From Archegozetes longisetosus (taxonomy: Eukaryota; Arthropoda; Arachnida; Sarcoptiformes; Trhypochthoniidae), in NCBI GenBank assembly GCA_018873245.2, contig JAEMBT020000002.1:806001-870000 (forward strand): a DNA stretch of 64,000 bases. The letters run 5' to 3'. Numbering within the stretch: position 1 is the first letter of the stretch; each line of letters starts with the position of its first letter. A program made the translations under genes and the position numbers. The notes under the pieces are model-generated. The model saw nothing but the letters and a program-made list of their open reading frames with translations. It ran no database searches and had not been told where the DNA came from. Shown here piece by piece: positions 25,139 to 37,694 of this stretch.

Positions 25139-26143
25139 TTCTTGCTCACAACTTTATTCTTTGTATAAAAATATTTCGTACTAAGATTAATGCAATATCC
25201 CATTTACTCTCACAAATGCTTATTATTTATTTTCAAAATCTATCAGGTAATAAGTAATTTTTTGAGCACATCTTACACAAACAAAAATTATTTTATTCCA
25301 GATATAATGAAGGGGTCTGTGCAACCAAAAGTGTTGACTACAAACCCGATTAGCCATAAAGGTTTTGATCAAAAATAGTATCTGTAAAATAGAAAACCTG
25401 AAAACACGATCTCTAACAGCTAAGTAGAGGGTTGAGCAAAACAAACTCATTCACAATATAACTCTAAACCAATACTATTCACGCTGTGTGCACTTAGTTT
25501 TGTTCACAATGACCGATTTTTCACTATATCTGGAATGGACTGCGCTAATAGCAAAGAATAAGTTTTCTTTGATTAAAATTGTTTTTCTAATTCAACCCGT
25601 ACCTTTTTTAGCAAATTCCTTTAAATTGATGACAAACTTATCAGAAATATCTGAAATATTAGCCATCATTAATCTTAACTTTCCTGAGGTAAAACTTGGT
25701 GAAACAATAGAACGTATTCTTTTCCAGTCATCATTTCCGGGCAGAAAAAATAAGCTCAAATTAATCTTTGAACTACCCGTATGAAAATCTTTGTGGTGAG
25801 GGAATATATGAAAGTCTTTGACCATAATATCTCGAATGAGATCAGGCTCGTTCACAATAATAGACTTGCGATAGAAATCATAGCTACCATAAATTCTACC
25901 GTATTTCTTAGTTTGTTCAACTGTAAACTCATGATGATTCGTGAAGAATGCCCGCCATTCAACAAAATTAGGTCCTGGGACTCCAAGTCGTGACCAATAT
26001 GTAAATCGTCGGCGAAGATAACTATTTTATAGATATTTAGGGTAATATATGAGCGATTAATTGAATTTATATAAAATGTTTATACAGCTTTTCAACAATA
26101 TAAGACTAAATAATCAATGTTGGCTTTACTCATTTTACTAATA

Positions 26144-26831
26144 CAGAGTTTTTCTATTGATTAACTGATCTGTCCAAAACTTTAACTGATTTGAACAAAA
26201 CATTAACTGTTTTCAGTAAAGTTAAACCTTCAGAGCAAAAATGTTTTATACATTAAATTTCATTTTAATTATTTCTTAAAATTTGTTCTAAGGTTGAATA
26301 CGAAGAATATCATTTAGTTATTTCTTCTTTTCTGAGATACTTTGGTAGGTAGATTACCATATTATTGAAATAATGTGCGCAATTATTAGAAGTGATTTCT
26401 TCAGAGATATCTTTTTGCTACCATATTCGCCATTTTTAAGCCGATTAACAATCTCTTTAGCCAGTGAAAGAACTTTATAAAGAGATGTGAGGCTCAAAAT
26501 GAAGATTAACTATGAATTGGTTAACACTATCTTTGAAAAAATCACTTCTAAATTGCGCAAATTATTTCGATAATATGAAAATCTACCTACCAAAGAGACT
26601 CAGAAAAGAATAAATAACTAATTGATATTATTTGTATTCAACTTAAAAAAATTTTCAGAAATAATTAAAATTGAATTTAACGTATAAAGAATTTTTGCTC
26701 TGAAGATTAAACTTTACTGAAAACAGTTAATGTTTTGTTCAAATCAGTTAAAGTTTTGAACACTCGCAGACTTAAGGGCTGCCCATAGTTTAAAGGTTTG
26801 AACAAGTCAGTTAATCAATAGAAAAGCTCTG
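26144..26831. mobile_element. Fold-back Tc1-type MITE in intron 1 of P450 copy A
   Basis: A 688-bp element with TIR CAGAGYTTTTCTATTGATTA and TA on each side, the Tc1/mariner target duplication. Arms of about 250 bp pair across a short loop near 26450. The right arm has an extra ~35-bp segment (gcagacttaagggctgccca) absent from the left arm. It accounts for most of the 954-bp intron. Confidence 0.8.
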
Positions 26832-27034
26832 TAATTAGATTATTTTAAAATCATTCACTATATGTTTGAAAGTGTATTTCTATTTATAATAAACAGAGTT
26901 ATCCAGGTACTTCATATTAATAAAAGTTTTTTAAAAAATAATTTACTATAAAAACTTTACAAAAGTTTAACTCACAAGGCAATAGCAGAAACGATTGCTA
27001 TGACAGACGCGAGATAGATGTTTATGCAGACCAT

Positions 27035-30000
27035 TATATTATGTAACTGGACGCAACAGTTACTTTTAGGAATAAACTATTTAACACAATATATCTTCCT
27101 ATCAAAACTATTTAAAACACTATTATAAACTTATCAATTTATATATCTCTAATTATTGAAAATATTAACTTGCAGTTCCTATTGCATCAGAAATTGCTTC
27201 CTCTGAAAGCAAAAATAACTTTCTAAATAAAAATATATAATGATTACGCTTTCTACTTCAATGATAACTTGTCAATAACATTTAGACTAGGTTTTGGGGA
27301 AAATACGAATAACTTTTAGCAAAATGTTTTTGTAAGTTTGAATTTAACACAAATTACGTCGAATTTTCACTGAACCCAAAAAACCTAAAATAATATAAAT
27401 GCATTTGAATATCGATAAAATTAATAAGTATAACTAGAGAATCATGAACTTTTTTCTAAACTAGCCTTATATTAATTCAATTTTGAGTTGCAACGCTTTC
27501 ATTTTTATAGTTCAGAATAACCTTTGGTATTCATTAATCCAAATCAGGAGATAATAATTTGAAATCAGAATAATCGAGAGATTAGATCAGGAAACACTAA
27601 CATGTGCTCCAAACTCCTGTAATATCGATTGATATTTATTATCATAAAAAGTGAAAGCTTTTTTAATAATTATAAGTAATCCAATAAAAGTATTTAAAGC
27701 GAGAAATAAGATGTTACTTCTGCACGCCTTATCAATCGTTGTTCAATCAGCTTTTCATTTTTCCCCAAAATCTGGGGTCGCATTTTGGAACTATTGCAGA
27801 CAGGGTGACCAAGTCAAAAACTGTCAAATGCAGGATAAAAAATTATAAAACAAAAATATAAAATATTTTTTAAAATTTTTAACTTTAAAACAAATTTTAT
27901 TTATAAATTTTAAATCTTTATTTATTATTCAAAAACTTCTACTTCTGAGTATAAAACTTATACTTTTGCTGCATATAATAATTCGTTATTGCTTTTTGAG
28001 ATCATAAAATTCGAAAAATTTCATCAAAAAATTAAATCGTATGCTTATTTCTGCTTTTACTAAACTAATATTCATTCGATTACGTTCACCAGTCGATAAA
28101 TCTTAAAGTAAGTGATACTTTCCGTCCCGCAAAAGGTGCAAGTGGGATGCAGGACACAACTCTTAAATGCGTAACTCTTGGTCGCCTTGATCACAAATTA
28201 AAAAAACATAAAGCGATTGTAAAATGTTGATTGAATTTCATTGGTGTTCACAAAACCTTTTTATGATTGCAAGGCATTGCGAAACTTGCAATGTTTAACA
28301 ATTCAGAATGCTAATCTGGTCTCTATTTATCAATACGACCTTGGAATCATAATTGCACTTGAGTTATATGTAGACAAACAAACCATTTAAAGTAATATTC
28401 ATCTGCCTCTACACCTGATACCAAGGACTTTATCATAAAATGATTTATTATTTTCTTAAGCTTTTTTCGTATAGTCGTTTTTGTAAAACTGAATAGACTT
28501 ATACTTGAAACTTCTAAACACAACTCTATTTAATGAAATCTTTGATGAAAATAAAATTACGCAAAATTTTCGCCCAAATTTAACTTACTCATATGTGTTT
28601 CATAGAAATAATTTTCATATTAATTAAGATATTATAGCTACATAAATTTTCAACTCATTTCTCATGTTAAAGCTGATATAAACTTCAAATAATATCAAAT
28701 CAGGTAATTTTTGGGATAAAAACTTAAGTGCTCTTCGGTTATATGACTCTCAATTTATCATTAAAATATAGATTTAATGTATAATCAAAGTTATTATAAA
28801 AAAATTGCAATTAAAATTGAAAATAAGTCAATTTTGCTAGAAAAAGATCGTAGAAGCTTCAATTCAGTATATAACAATAAAAGTAAAAGGTTTTGAGATG
28901 AATCAATTTTAAGAGAATTTCGATGATAAAAGTTAAAAAAATAAATATAATTAAATATTATTTTGAGAGTTAGTGTAGGAACCATGGTTACAAATGGATT
29001 CAAAAATTTTACTTCCTCTATATCATCTAATGATGTAGGTTTCAAAAATAGACTCTTTCAACTATCGCTATAAGTTTTGAAACCGGTTATATCTGGATTA
29101 GAATTATCATTATTCATAATAAATATGAAGAGAAATTTTCAAGATTCATCTTAGCAGTCTTCAACTAAAATTTAGCATAAAATCTCTAAAGATTAAGTGT
29201 ATCATCATTCGAAAGATAGCAAGAATTGATTTGTCAACTCCTTTAGTCATAACCACATTTTATGAAGTCAAGTCAGGACAAAAATACCAATGGGGATCTT
29301 TATATCCAAGTTTGAATATAGATATATTTTTGATTAGTCTAAAAAATTCAAATTGAACATGTTTATGTTGAATCTTAGATAAAGTAAATTGACTAGTAAT
29401 TGTTGATCTCACTTGACTCTTTATATTAAAATCCCATTTATATTGAATGCAACTCATTGGTTACTAGTGATTCACAATGTCAATGAAGTAATAAATTATC
29501 CTTTTCATACCTCTATTATTATTTCATTCTCTCATTATAGACTTCAAGTTAAGATAAATTATGCCATATAAGCAGACCACTCAGTCTGATATATGGAGTT
29601 CACCAAAAGAATAGTTTCGAATGAGCTATAGCCATTTTAAAATTTCATTTCAAATAATATTTAGAACTTCATGCAATAATATAACAAAGTTTGATCATTT
29701 CATTCAACTATAGAATCTGGCAAATAACTTTAAAATCAGAAATAATACTCGTAAATGGAATGAATAAGATCACAAATATGTATTTACTGCATATAGCTAT
29801 TATTGAATAGTTTGCTGAGATACAGTGACACATGCATACAGATTTTATAGCACTTTTTTGTAAAAAAAAAGGATCCTCACATGTAAATGAGCATTTCATT
29901 TTACAAAGCGTATTCTTAGTAAAACATACAAATTAGAAACAAAGATTTTCGGATTTATTTCATACTTTATTAAGAATCTGAAAATGTTTAACTGAGATTA

Positions 30001-30440
30001 GCATATTATAGAAGCATGCGTTGTCAACAATAAAAACTTACTCTAATATCGGAGAACTCTTAATGAAACATTCTATAATGTTTAGCGAGTCTAATGAGTC
30101 TCCCAATAGAAACAAAAGTATGATCATTGTCAACAGTTGATTAGAATGAAGATAAAAAATAAAAGACTGATTTTCAATAGAGGTTTTGTCCTAATATTCA
30201 TTTTTGAGTAAATGATGCGCCTATAGTGTAAATGACAGTCAAACGCTCATTAAGTCTAAGTATTTGTTAACGTTTTGATAAAATAATGAGATTTCAAACA
30301 GAAGTCTAGGCAATTAAGTTGAGTAAACCGAGAAGAGTTATTCTTATATGAAATTTATAAATTAAATGGCCAAAAAGATTATGTTTTACAATCAAATTTC
30401 AAATTAGGCCAATTTGAAAAATTAAAATGTTTTGTTTAGG
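27035..30440. other. Intergenic region between P450 copies A and B
   Basis: About 3.4 kb of AT-rich DNA including the promoter side of copy A and the 3' flank of copy B. No P450-like exon, transposon end or RNA gene was recognised. Short ORFs at 27651, 28794, 29260 and 29708 show no family motif. Confidence 0.4.
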
Positions 30441-32506
30441 TTATTTTCGAGATTTAATATTAACCATCAATTCTTTAGGGGTAATTAAAACATTTCCGTT
30501 GAAGTAATCAATCTGTTATTAAAAGATCAATGTTAAATTTAAAGGCCATAAACACAAGAGAGAAAATTTTACCTTAAAATCAGGGGCGAGTGAGAATTCA
30601 AACTTATTAATAAGTTTAGCGATACACATTCGCATTTCATTTAAGGCGAATCTCATTCCTATACAAAGTCTCGGTCCACCACCAAATGGGATATAAGCAT
30701 AAGGATGATGTTGGGCTTCATTTGATCCTTTTATAAATCTTTCGGGTTTGAAGACTTCAGGTTCTGGAAAAAATTCTGGATCTCTCTGTAAAGCGAATGG
30801 ATGTATTTCTACTGAAGCCCCGGCCGGTATTGTTATACCTTTTTTGAGAAAATAGTTCTTATTATTTGAAATATTTACTCAAACTAATCAAATTTTGATA
30901 ACCTGTATTTCCGAGTTTATAGTCTTTGCTACATTCTCGTTGTAAATGAGTTAGAGATGGAGCGAGTCTTAGGGTTTCTTTGATAACTCCATTCAAATAA
31001 TCCAATTTATTGAGTATTTCATAACTGAAGTTAGTTATAGTTTGTAATTCTTCGTATAGTTTTTGTTGACATTCTTTGTTTTTCGATAAATAATAAATGG
31101 AATGAGATATCGCAGCACTCGTTGTGTCGTAACCAGCGATGAAAAATAGTATTCCTTGTGCTGTAATTTCATCAGAACTTAATGTATGTCTAGATTTGTT
31201 TGAATCGTTTGCATTGACTGAAACATCACTGATATTACTCTCTTCCACCTTAAAGCTCTCGTCATCACTCATTGGATCTATATCCATATCTTTATCACTT
31301 CTCTCTGTGTCAATCATTAACTGTAAAAAATCTGATCTTTTCTTATCTATAACAACGGGAAAAATGACTGAGATATGACTTATTATAAATTTTTAGTTAT
31401 CTTTACTCTTATTGTAATTTTCATTTAATTTTTTTCTTTCTTCAATTATTTTGTTAGTTAACATATCGAAATAATTGACAGCTTTCAAGTCAAATGTTTC
31501 GAGCTTTAGAAATTTCGCCAGGGGTGGAGCGAAAGATGAAATAAGCATTGTTAGGTCCGCGTCAACATTTAGGATCTTTTTTGCATTGACAACGATGGGA
31601 TGATTAGGATTATCGATAGAGTCTATGCTTATGCCATATGCACAGGCAGCGATCACATCCATAGCAAAGGCTCCGACATATTTTCTCATATCAAATACTT
31701 CTCCTGAAAAATATTTTTATGACGAGTCAAATAAAATCATTAACAGAAAATCTTTGATAACTTTCTAAAGGGAAATTATTTTTCTTAAATACATATATAT
31801 ATGAGCCCTCTATTGATTTTGAAGACATTTTTAAGAGATTATTAAAACTTCCGTTTTATTATAACTTGGCTCAGATAAATTTTGTTTTTTCATATAAAAG
31901 CAACTAATCTCTATCCATACCTTTCTCAGCAAATTTTTCTAGATTCATGACAAACTTATCAGAAATATCTGAAATATTAGCCATCATTAATTTTAACTTT
32001 CCTGACGTAAAAGTTGGTGAAATAACAGAACGGATTCTTTTCCAATCATCATTTCCGGGCATAAAGAATAAGCTCAAATTAATTTTCGAACTACCCGCAT
32101 GAAATTTCATACGATCTGAGAATATATGAAAATCTTTGACCATAATATCCCGAATTAGATCAGGTTCATTAACAACAAGAGTTTGGCGGAGTAGATCATA
32201 ATTTCCGTATATGCGACCGTATTTTTTCATCTCTTTCAAAGTGAACTCATGGTGTTTCGCCAAGAATACCCGCCATTCAATGAAATTAGGTCCCGGGACT
32301 CCATGTCTCTTCCAATAAGTGAATCGTCGACGAAGATAACTATTTTACACATATTTTGAAAAAAACCATCGATGAGTGCAAACATTCGAGAAATTTAATA
32401 AGATTTAAAGTTTATTGTTAATAAAGACGATTGAATGTCTGACTCACATCGCGGTTGCAGTAATGACTGCAATGACAAATGCAATATAAACGTTCACACA
32501 GATCAT
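30441..32506 (-). CDS. Cytochrome P450, CYP3-clan copy B
   Basis: Heme-thiolate monooxygenase anchored in the endoplasmic reticulum. In mites CYP3-clan enzymes mostly oxidise xenobiotics. Six minus-strand exons: 32506-32448, 32339-31921, 31703-31407, 31346-30903, 30838-30573 and 30512-30441. These sum to 1557 nt (518 residues), a normal P450 length, with every junction in phase. An N-terminal hydrophobic anchor precedes the R-R-R-F-T-Y-W block and GVPGP. Helix C has WKRIRSVISPTFTSGKLK, very like CYP3A proteins. The I-helix has FFIAGYDTTS, K-helix ETLRLAPS, then KPERF and the heme loop PFGGGPRLCIG. An acidic stretch of about 40 residues (DMDIDPMSDDESF) lies between exon 3 and the I-helix. A TATAAATAGA box lies about 60 bases upstream of the ATG. 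The substrate cannot be predicted. Confidence 0.93.
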
Positions 32507-33522
32507 TATATTATTTAATTGTGCACAGTAACTACTGTTATGAAAACAGCTATTTAAACGTCTATTTATATTTAAAATAAAAACTATTTCCTATAAAAAT
32601 ATTTTTCCGATTCCAATAATAAACTCTATTTCCGAAATGATTAAGCTTAAAATCTATCAAATCAAAAACTTTGTACTATTCAAAAAATAATAATGTCCTT
32701 CAAGTTTGACATTGCAGATTTTGCTTAAACATCTAATTATTTCTTCTTTTTATAGCCTTGAAGCTATAAGAGATTTCATATAAACAGACCATCTCAGACA
32801 CATTTTTTAGTCTGTGCTCTTAGTACGATTCATCAGTTTCTATGGCTCTATTTCAAGTACGTTTTGATAAAGTATGAGATTAACAATTGATAGCATTACT
32901 CATAAACACCACCTAAGTTTTAATTTTTCAAGTTATCATTTAAGTCATAATTTTCATATTTAAAAAACTAACTTCAACTCAAGTCATAACTTTAGAGTTC
33001 ATTTTTGTACTCAAAGTCCATAATTAGTAACTTGAAGTTACACCTGAAGTGATTAAAGTTAGCCCTCAGTCAAGTCCTACTTTTGCTAAAGCTTAACAGC
33101 AGTATTCATGAACACTACTTGAGGCCTAAATATGACAACCAAATTGCCTGTATGAGAATGAACACAAGTCTGGGTCTAAGATTTTCACAATTAAAACTCA
33201 ACTGCACTAAGGTTCTATTGGCTAAATTTAGAGTGAGTCTAAATACGAGACTACGAGTTATGAATTTTTGAAAAGTCACCCTTAGTTTAAATGTTAATTG
33301 TGAGTAAGGCTGTGGGTGTCCCAAACAAATAACTTTTAAGAGTTTGATAAGTTTCATTTTATTTTTATGTGTTTTATTGATAACATTATGCACGAGATTA
33401 TGAACTTATATATGAGACAAAGTAGAAATTATAATCAAACTTTAGAACAGAATCATTATTACAGCACAATTAAAAGCATTATTAATCACAAATGAATAAA
33501 GAGTATCTTAAATTTATTGACA
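32507..33522. other. Intergenic region between P450 copies B and C
   Basis: About 1 kb. It holds the copy B promoter (TATA box at 32561-32570) and the copy C 3' flank. The ORFs at 33083 (+) and 33115 (-) overlap each other and have no support. Confidence 0.5.
32561..32570 (-). promoter_or_regulatory. TATA box upstream of P450 copy B
   Basis: The minus strand reads TATAAATAGA, 55-64 bases before the copy B start codon. The identical decamer occurs upstream of copy C, which supports it as a shared core-promoter element. Inference only, since no transcript data are available. Confidence 0.55.
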
Positions 33523-35603
33523 TCATTTTCTAATCTTCATATTGACCATCAGTTCTTTGGGCGTAACCAAAATATTGCCATTAAAATAATCGATCTGTAA
33601 TTCACAAACAAACATATTACAAGAAGCTCATAAAGGCAAATATCAGTTACCTTAAAGTTTGGTGCGAGTTCGAACTCAAAATTATTAATAAGTTTAGCGA
33701 TGCACATTCGCATTTCATTTAAGGCAAACCTCATTCCTATACAAAGTCTCGGTCCACCACCGAATGGGATATAAGCATAAGGATGATGTTGGGCTTCATC
33801 TGATCCTTTAATAAATCTTTCGGGTTTGAAGACTTCAGGTTCGGGAAAAAATTCTGGATCTCTGTGTAGAGCATAAGGAAGTATTTCTATTGAAGTTCCA
33901 GCCGGTATTGTTATGCCTTTTGTTAATCAAATAAAAAGTGATAAATGTTGAAAAAAATTGAACTCAAATAATTAAAAGTAGTAAATACCTGTATTTCCGA
34001 GTTTGTAATCCTTAGCACATTCTCTCTGAACACGAGTCAGCGATGGAGCGAGTCTTAGGGTTTCTTTAATAACTCCATTCAAGTAATCCAATTTATTTAG
34101 AGCCTCATAGCTAAAATCTTTTAGTGTTTGCAATTCTTCGTATAGTTTTTGTTGACATTCTTTGTTTTTCGATAAATAATAAATACAATGAGATATCGCA
34201 GCACTCGTTGTGTCATAACCAGCAATAAAGAATAGTATTCCTTGTGCTGTCAGCTCCTCAGAAGTTAAAGTTCTGTCATGTTTTAGCGCATTATTTGCAT
34301 TAACTGAAACACCATTGATATCGCTTTGCTCCACTTTAAAACTCTCGTCATCACTGGTTGGATCTATATCTATATCTTTATCATTTCTTTCGGTGTCAAT
34401 CATAAGCTGTAGAAAATCCGATCTTTTTGACTCTATATTCAAATTTTAATGATAAGAGAGGAATATTCAAAGGCTGTTGAAGTTTACTAACTTTTATTAT
34501 TCTGTTGATTTTCATTGAACTTTTTTCTTTCTTCAACCAGTTTATTAGTCAAATGATCGAAATAATTTGTAGCGTCAATATCGAATGGTTCAAGTTTCAA
34601 AAATTTAGCCAACGGTGCAGCGAATACTGATAATAGTATAGAAATACCCGCGTCTACGTTTAGAATCTTTTTTGCATTCACAACAATCGGATGATTCGGG
34701 TTATCGATTGAGTCAATATTTACACCATAAGCACACGCGGAGATCACATCCATAGCAAAGGCTCCGACATATTTTCGCATATCAATTGTATCTCCTTTAG
34801 AAATATTTATATAAATATATTGAGAGATTATTTTTAAGATTCTATTCAAAAAAGCATAAAATAATTGATCGATATTAGTGATCGTGAATTTTGGTATTTC
34901 ATTTAGACATAGTTCTTGTGCAACTTTATATGAAATATGGAAATCTATTTTAAAAATTACCTTTTTCAGCAATTTTCTTCAAATTCATGACAAACTTATC
35001 AGAAATATTCGAAATGTTAGCCATCATTGATTTCAGCTTTCCTGATGTAAAAGTTGGTGAAACAATAGAACGGACTCTTTTCCAGTCATCGTTTCCGGGC
35101 ATGAAAAATAAGCTCAAATTAATTTTCGAGCTACCCGTATAGATGTATTTGCGATTCGAGAAATTATGAAAATCTTTAACCATAATATCTCGAATAAGAT
35201 CAGGTTCGTTGACAACAATTCCTTTGCGTAGAAAGTCATAAGTGCCATAAACTCGACCATATTTTCTGACTTGTTCCACAGTCCAGTCATGATGCTTTGT
35301 AAAAAATCCCTGGTATTCAATAAAATTAGGTCCCGGGACACCAAGTCTCGACCAGTAGGTGAATCGACGGCGAAAATAGCTATTTTACAAATATTCAGAG
35401 TGGTTCAAATAAAAATTTGGAATTATTTTCTATGAATGTAGATAGAAATACCATTCGAATTTTCAGTTAAATAGACATCAAAATTGTCACATATAACAGT
35501 TAAAAATAATCTGAGACAAAAAATTGGTAAAAAATTTGACTCACATCGCGATAGCAGTAACAACTGCAATTATCGATGCAATGTAAATACTTATAAAGAC
35601 CAT
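33523..35603 (-). CDS. Cytochrome P450, CYP3-clan copy C
   Basis: Intact P450 of 520 residues. Six minus-strand exons: 35603-35545, 35379-34961, 34794-34492, 34432-33989, 33916-33651 and 33594-33523 (1563 nt, all phases consistent, ending in TGA). Residues 1-20 form the membrane anchor, the Pro-rich hinge GVPGP is at 33-37, helix C W119-K-R-V-R follows, I-helix AGYDTT is at 331-336, ExxR at 384-387, PERF near 440 and heme-ligand Cys467 in PFGGGPRLCIG. It is closest in layout to copies A and B, from which it arose by tandem duplication. Exon 3 is two codons longer than in A or B. The acidic linker before the I-helix differs most between copies. No transposon interrupts its introns. Presumed role is oxidation of small lipophilic compounds; the substrate is unknown. 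Confidence 0.93.
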
Positions 35604-35704
35604 TATATATAAAATATTGTTCAACAAAATATTATTTGACCAACCAATTTAAGAGTTCAACAACTATTGCTATTAAAGCGTGTGAACACTGAATAGACGG
35701 CTCT

Positions 35705-35714
35705 TCTATTTATA
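35705..35714 (-). promoter_or_regulatory. TATA box upstream of P450 copy C
   Basis: The minus strand reads TATAAATAGA about 105 bases before the copy C ATG, the same decamer as at copy B. Confidence 0.5.
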
Positions 35715-36316
35715 CGTCAAACTCGATTTTCAGAAATATTTAGTCTATTGCATCAGAAAACGGGAAACTTGTTTATTTCGTTCAAAACAACGTTCTCGAT
35801 ATACACTATGTTTGAATTCTCTAACTACTAACTACTTCTAGTTTAAACCTTGAAAACATTAATAACTATAATCTGTTTGAGTCTGATTTTCACTCTTAAA
35901 CTCTAAATACTTGACTAATAAGTGAATTTAGTTATCAAAAAATTTATCATTATTATTTATCAACAACTTAAATGTTCTTAACATTCAAATTGGAGAAGAT
36001 ATCTATATTCCCACTTTATAATTTTCATATATTCAATGATAAAGCGATACAAAATATCGCTTAGGGTTCACTTGTACTGAAAAGTTCACATGCACCTAAG
36101 AGGTCAATAAAAAACTAGTTAGAATTTAAAGTAATCACTTTAGTGAGTGTGTGATGCAACTTCAATGTAAGAGCTATACAATGAAGCTACAAAACGATTG
36201 GGCAACATTAGATTTAAGTATTATATAAACTAATGTTTTCAAATTTTTTTTAAAAATTCTATCCTACGTCATGCCTATATTACTTAAACTTCTATTCAAA
36301 CTTTAGGTACATTTTG

Positions 36317-36367
<51 letters not shown>

Positions 36368-36565
36368 TAAACTTAATTCAGTATAAAATTTTAAAGTTAA
36401 CTTTTATTGAAAAATTTACTAAAAATTTTGTTCTTAAAACTTAAAATTGTTGCAAAAATTAAACTTGGAAAATTAAGCAAAAATCACATATCAGATTAAA
36501 ATTAATTGCAATTATTAATTATTTAAGGATGAAATCTTTTTATACAAAAACAAACTTGCGTGAAA
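35715..36565. other. Intergenic DNA with a GA microsatellite
   Basis: Spacer between P450 copy C and the six-cysteine gene. Apart from the (GA)n tract at 36317-36364 nothing was recognised. Confidence 0.45.
36317..36364. repeat. (GA)n microsatellite
   Basis: About 24 GA dinucleotides with one interruption (gagacaga) near the left end. Confidence 0.95.
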
Positions 36566-37587
36566 TCACATGGCTTTAGCCACACATCCCTGTAAAACAG
36601 ATTGATTAGTCTTGAGAATTTTGAATGATTCACAATTAAAATTCTTACCATGTATTTAACTTTGAAATCCTCTTTAACTTTTGGATCAATAATTATTCCA
36701 TGTTTGGCTGCTTCTTGTTCTCTGGTCTTAAGGCATTCTACCAGCTATTCATAAAAATTCATTTATCGAAAAATTACTCTCATTAAAAAACAGAGCTCTG
36801 CAAATCAATACCTTATTGGCGTTCGGGTCTGCTCTGTAGCAAAATGTTGGAAGAGTTATTTTGTCAAGTCCTAAAGCTTGCTTAGCGCAACCATCTTGCA
36901 CATCATGGAACTGTCATTAATATATTCATTTATTAAATAATCTGAGTCAAGAAATATAGTGTATAGGATATTTCGTAAGTACCTCGATATCGAGGATACT
37001 TTAGCATTATTGGCCACAAGTGCTTGGAATCATAGACTTTGAAGTTATATAGTTTGATCACTGCGTTTGTTCAACAGTTGCTCTATTTTTATCCCATCCA
37101 TCTCTTTTAATAATGGTTTCTTATGAAGCTGTAATGATTATGGCGAAGATTGACAGAACCGTTGAACAAATGCAGCGGTAAATAACTCCAAAATCTAGCA
37201 ATACTACCCTTAGGACTGAAATTAGAGGCATGAGGATCGGTTTATCACAAACTTTTATTAATAACCCGAATGTATCTCTGATTTGCATTCAATGCAAAGT
37301 AAGAACTACACGTAAGCAATAATGCAAAACTTATTTCAAATTTGATCCGTTTATGACAAACCCTTTAGAGAAACCGAGAAATTAAGAAATAAAAATTCTA
37401 TGCTTACGGTTTTCGGAAGTATATTCTCGCAGTCGGCTAAAATTTTTGCTTTATCTGCTGGCAAATCAGGCTTACAAAGAGCAGACACTAGTTTCTTAAA
37501 CATTTCCATCTGCGCCGCATCGTCTTGTGATATGGCAGATGACAAAATAGTCACCAAAACTAATAAACTTAAAACCAACTTCATCAT
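36566..37587 (-). CDS. Small secreted six-cysteine protein
   Basis: Minus-strand exons are 37587-37408, 36910-36812, 36744-36649 and 36589-36566, all phase 0, giving 132 residues. The N-terminus is a clear signal peptide (MMKLVLSLLVLVTILSSA) cut before QDDAAQ. The mature part of about 111 residues has exactly six cysteines, in LVSALCKP, LADCEN, QDGCAKQ, PTFCYR, LVECLK and the terminal GCVAKAM, consistent with three disulfides and a helical fold. The 24-nt last exon is supported by its acceptor (ttttacag), the final Cys and phase. A TATA-like TATATAAAGA lies about 100 bases upstream. I do not recognise the family. The Cys spacing does not fit classic odorant-binding proteins, while small mite or tick antimicrobial or carrier proteins have similar size and Cys number. 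Confidence 0.72.
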
Positions 37588-37684
37588 TAGTTAAAATTTG
37601 AGATACTTTGAGCTGTTCTCAAAATATTTTATGGAGATTGTTTTGATTAGTTGAACAAATGACAAAATAGACAATTTTTCACTT

Positions 37685-37694
37685 TCTTTATATA
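37685..37694 (-). promoter_or_regulatory. TATA box upstream of the six-cysteine gene
   Basis: The minus strand reads TATATAAAGA, roughly 100 bases 5' of the start codon at 37587. Confidence 0.45.

Larger units (their letters stand above)
23202..27034 (-). pseudogene. Cytochrome P450, CYP3-clan copy A, two frameshifts
   Basis: Minus-strand exons are 27034-26976 (membrane anchor), 26021-25603, 24479-24183, 24118-23676, 23601-23337 and 23273-23202, with the same splice phases as B and C. Signature sites remain: LGVPGP after the anchor, W-K-R-I-R in helix C, AGYDTT oxygen-binding motif, E-T-L-R, and the heme-binding PFGGGPRLCIG. Exons 4 and 5 are 443 and 265 nt where B and C have 444 and 266. 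One base is missing in a T-run near 23857 (after YYLSK) and one in an A-run near 23492 (after ERFI), each causing premature stops. Introns 1 and 2 are swollen by fold-back transposons. Either a young pseudogene or an intact gene hit by homopolymer assembly errors. It lacks the TATAAATAGA promoter box found upstream of B and C. Confidence 0.85.

Noticed and set aside
23911..31378. Plus-strand ORFs at 23911-24153 and 31139-31378
   Set aside because: They are antisense to conserved P450 exon 4 and exist only because that exon is constrained.
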